A stretch of DNA of 64,000 nucleotides from Kordiimonas pumila (lineage in GTDB: Bacteria; Pseudomonadota; Alphaproteobacteria; Sphingomonadales; Kordiimonadaceae). Below the pieces are notes generated by a model. It was not told the origin of the DNA and searched no databases. It saw only the letters and a list, made by a program, of their open reading frames with translations. The DNA is taken from assembly GCF_015240255.1 (NCBI RefSeq), contig NZ_CP061205.1, positions 2,005,501 to 2,069,500 of the forward strand, written 5' to 3'. The position numbers and the translations under genes were made by a program. Positions 62,122 to 64,000 of this stretch are shown here, one piece after another. The stretch's first letter is position 1, and each line of letters begins with the position of its first letter.

Positions 62122-62982
62122 TCATGTTGGAACGCCTGCTCCCGTTAGCAGGAAGGTCATGGCTTCTTGTGCTTTACCGGCAGCGGTGAAGACAGCCCGA
62201 TTGTCGGAGCGCAGCAGGGCAAGCCAGTGTTCTATGTATGATGCATGGCGCAGTTGTCCCTCTATACCAAAGAAGGCACACAGGTAGGCTGACGTCAGCT
62301 CGGCTATCAACTCTTCAGCCGCATAGGACTGCGTCCCAAACCGACCCGTGAGATCACGCCCTAGTCGCTTGGTATGCCCTGTTGCATGCCCATACTCATG
62401 AAAGAGCGTTGCATAGTAATGGTCTGGGCTTTCAAACTGTGATGGCAAGGGCATGACAACGGCGTCATGACGTGGGTTATAGGCAGCACTGTCACTGCCG
62501 TGGGCTACGTCAATGTCTGTTGCAGCAATAAAGCCTTCTATATCCTGCATACACTCATGATCTGGCAGCGGTTCATCCGGTGTAGTGTAGGCGTCCGGTA
62601 GTTTCTCTAACTGGCAGAGGTTGAAGACAGCATAGGAACGGATAACGGGAATGACTTTCTCAGCGTCCTCATCATCCGTAACCTTGATCTCTTTGACATA
62701 GACAATGCGGACGGCTTTTTCACCCTTGCGGACATAGGCTCCAAGGGCATGAGCCTGTTTGAAGGTGAGCCAGCCGGAGCGGATGTAGTTTCGCTCTGAC
62801 GCCCGAACCCATAAAAGCAGGACATTGATGCCGCTATAGGGTCGTCCGGTCACTGCATTATGGGGAAAGACATGTTTGTCTGCGTTTCCACCTTGCCACG
62901 GTTTTACCCACGGCGGTGTGCCTGCTTCCAGTTCCTCAATGATGCGGTTGGTAACAGACGTGTATATCTCCTGTGATTTCAT
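62122..62982 (-). CDS. ArdC-like antirestriction protein
   Basis: A 286-residue protein with the ArdC architecture: an N-terminal ssDNA-binding domain (IYTSVTNRIIEELEAGTPPW, GRPYSGINVLLLW) and a C-terminal zinc metallopeptidase domain with HEYGH at residues 195-199 followed by GHTKR and a downstream Glu (YAAEELIAE). ArdC proteins protect incoming plasmids and ICEs from restriction. Its presence, with unaccompanied DNA methylases in the same island, fits a conjugative or transferred element. AGAGAGG precedes the ATG. Confidence 0.92.
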   Translation of the reverse strand: MKSQEIYTSVTNRIIEELEAGTPPWVKPWQGGNADKHVFPHNAVTGRPYSGINVLLLWVRASERNYIRSGWLTFKQAHALGAYVRKGEKAVRIVYVKEIKVTDDEDAEKVIPVIRSYAVFNLCQLEKLPDAYTTPDEPLPDHECMQDIEGFIAATDIDVAHGSDSAAYNPRHDAVVMPLPSQFESPDHYYATLFHEYGHATGHTKRLGRDLTGRFGTQSYAAEELIAELTSAYLCAFFGIEGQLRHASYIEHWLALLRSDNRAVFTAAGKAQEAMTFLLTGAGVPT

Positions 62983-63054
62983 GACAGAAACCTCTCTTGT
63001 TGTTGAAAGAACAGATGGAAGCCAAGAGCGATGCTCCGGGCTTCCCGCTGTGTT

Positions 63055-63576
63055 TCAGCGGTGAGAGCTTCGTTGTGCCGAAGTGAGGTAATGTGTCAGC
63101 CCGAGGGAAGCCGCACTAAAGAAAGACATAGCCGCAGGTTCCGGGTCCCATAGCTTTCGTTTTGGTGGCACTAGAGATGACAGGATTGGTAAGGCTTCTG
63201 CGGTCTTTCCGGCAATTTCATGCTTAGTGGTTGCTCCAAACGGGTTAAAGGCTTCCCTGATCTGATCCCGGCTATAGAGATACACACGTATATTCTGTGT
63301 GGCGGCAATGCTGGCCAGAGACCTGATTAGGTCCGCAACACGGGGGCGGGCTTCAACCACATCTGACGGGATTTCTTCGAGTACAAGGGAGGCAGGTTTG
63401 TAATAGTTTATGAGGGTAATGAATTTGCGGGTACAGACCTTGTTTTTATCTTCCGTTGCCCACTTTATACCCCAGTCCAGCAGTGTGTCGGCGCTTGAAT
63501 GCACGGAATAGCCAAAGCCGATGCGGGTTGGAAATACGGTGAGTAACAGGTCTGGCCCTTTGTGTGATGTGGTCAT
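63055..63576 (-). CDS. RuvC/RNase H-fold-like protein with altered active site
   Basis: A 173-residue protein whose strand pattern resembles RuvC-type Holliday-junction resolvases: an opening LLLTVFPTRIGFGYSV strand pair, VLEEIP with E67/E68 matching the second acidic residue, and a C-terminal AASLGLTHYL helix. The first catalytic Asp, normally in an IDPG-like strand, is replaced (VFPT), and the usual DAxD end motif is not seen. It may be an inactive paralogue or a divergent nuclease. An inverted repeat GGAAGCC/GGCTTCC at 63017-63045, just past the stop, could help end transcription. Confidence 0.65.
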   Translation of the reverse strand: MTTSHKGPDLLLTVFPTRIGFGYSVHSSADTLLDWGIKWATEDKNKVCTRKFITLINYYKPASLVLEEIPSDVVEARPRVADLIRSLASIAATQNIRVYLYSRDQIREAFNPFGATTKHEIAGKTAEALPILSSLVPPKRKLWDPEPAAMSFFSAASLGLTHYLTSAQRSSHR

Positions 63577-63588
63577 AAAGCATGGTGG

Positions 63589-63888
63589 TTATGTGATAAT
63601 GGCCTTCAGGTGCTGCCGTTTATATGGACTGCCTCTATTTGTTTTAAGAAGTGCTCGAGCACGCTTTGTGATCTGCTTTTGCATGGTCCTGTACTGGTCA
63701 GGAAACAGGTCTCTTGCTGATGTACCATATATGATTTCAAGTGCAAGGACGGTCTCAAGAGGTGGCGTACGGGTACCGCGTTCGTAGCGGGTAACTTTTG
63801 TGCCGCAAACACCGCCAAGCAGAAAGGCAACTTCATCCTGAGTAAAATGGCAGCTTTTACGCTGTGAGCGAAGCGTGGTGAAGAACAT
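63589..63888 (-). CDS. XRE-family helix-turn-helix regulator
   Basis: A 99-residue protein with a lambda-repressor-type HTH at about residues 8-55: LRSQRKSCHFTQDEVAFLLG, then GTKVTRYERGTRTPPLETVLALE, followed by a basic C-terminal tail. It probably regulates island functions. It lies 12 bases upstream of the RuvC-like gene on the same strand. Confidence 0.85.
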   Translation of the reverse strand: MFFTTLRSQRKSCHFTQDEVAFLLGGVCGTKVTRYERGTRTPPLETVLALEIIYGTSARDLFPDQYRTMQKQITKRARALLKTNRGSPYKRQHLKAIIT

Positions 63889-63939
63889 GGGTATGAGGTG
63901 TTATTGGTGTCTGTGCGCAACAAACAGCACCACATATAT

Positions 63940-63960
63940 AAAAACGCCGAATGGTCGGCG
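63940..63960 (-). terminator. Minus-strand terminator upstream of the XRE gene
   Basis: On the minus strand CGCCGA, loop CCAT, TCGGCG, then TTTTTATATA. It would end transcription of a gene to the right, outside the window. Confidence 0.75.
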
Positions 63961-64000
63961 GATGTAGGGATAGAAACCTGCCGGGTGCGGCAACCTGTGC

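Noticed and set aside
53840-64000. Second attachment site (duplicate of the tRNA 3' end) inside the window
   Set aside because: No repeat of the T-arm/acceptor sequence was found by eye; the far end of the island is presumably outside.

Overview
The window reads as a single chromosome segment of a Gram-negative alphaproteobacterium with moderate GC. This is inferred from the S10/spc/alpha ribosomal layout (adk after secY, no rpsD, rpmJ or infA in the cluster), the TonB-dependent receptors and a class II tRNA-Leu. A fused glucosylglycerol-phosphate synthase/phosphatase and many sodium- or organic-acid-related genes suggest a marine or salt-exposed lifestyle. A sphingomonad- or Kordiimonas-like lineage fits, but I cannot prove it from sequence alone.

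Region 1 (1-19.7 kb) is conserved housekeeping: the 3' end of rpoC and its terminator, the str operon (rpsL-rpsG-fusA-tuf), the S10 operon (rpsJ to rpsQ), the spc operon (rplN to secY-adk) and the alpha operon (rpsM-rpsK-rpoA-rplQ). The alpha operon has its own strong sigma70 promoter in the adk-rpsM gap and ends in a strong terminator.

Region 2 (19.7-53.7 kb) is chromosomal metabolism. An Lrp-type regulator is divergent from putA (proline to glutamate). An AraC regulator is divergent from a nine-gene block: TonB receptor, Dke1-like cupin, SDR, PrpE-like acyl-CoA synthetase, an acetoin/2-oxoacid dehydrogenase-like E1 alpha and beta, a free-standing lipoyl domain, a separate E2 catalytic domain and a lipoate ligase. 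The likely theme is uptake and C-C cleavage of a small diketone or hydroxyketone, with activation of the products to acyl-CoA. Then follow a MOSC protein, a pair of acyl-CoA dehydrogenases divergent from an SDR, a second TonB receptor, sfsA, map, radC, a Nudix protein, purB, a TlpA-type thioredoxin, a CinA-like protein, purU, a fused glucosylglycerol enzyme (GgpPS) and an SSS sodium symporter.

Region 3 (53.75-64 kb) begins immediately 3' of a tRNA-Leu(UAA) and looks like a genomic island whose far end lies outside the window. It carries an overlapping four-gene operon (Dcm-type methylase, HTH, Dam-type methylase, HTH), a serine recombinase lacking its catalytic domain, envelope proteins, an ArdC antirestriction protein, a degenerate RuvC-fold protein and an XRE regulator. 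Nested inside is the most unusual object of the window: an AT-rich 2.5-kb module (57485-59996). It is bounded by inverted copies of a 26-bp sequence that is itself a dif/loxP-like palindrome (arms around an asymmetric 5-bp centre). It encodes a short FimB-sized tyrosine recombinase, an HxxxCxxC protein and a divergent mannitol-1-phosphate-dehydrogenase-like protein. It could be an invertible segment or a new kind of recombinase-borne mobile unit.
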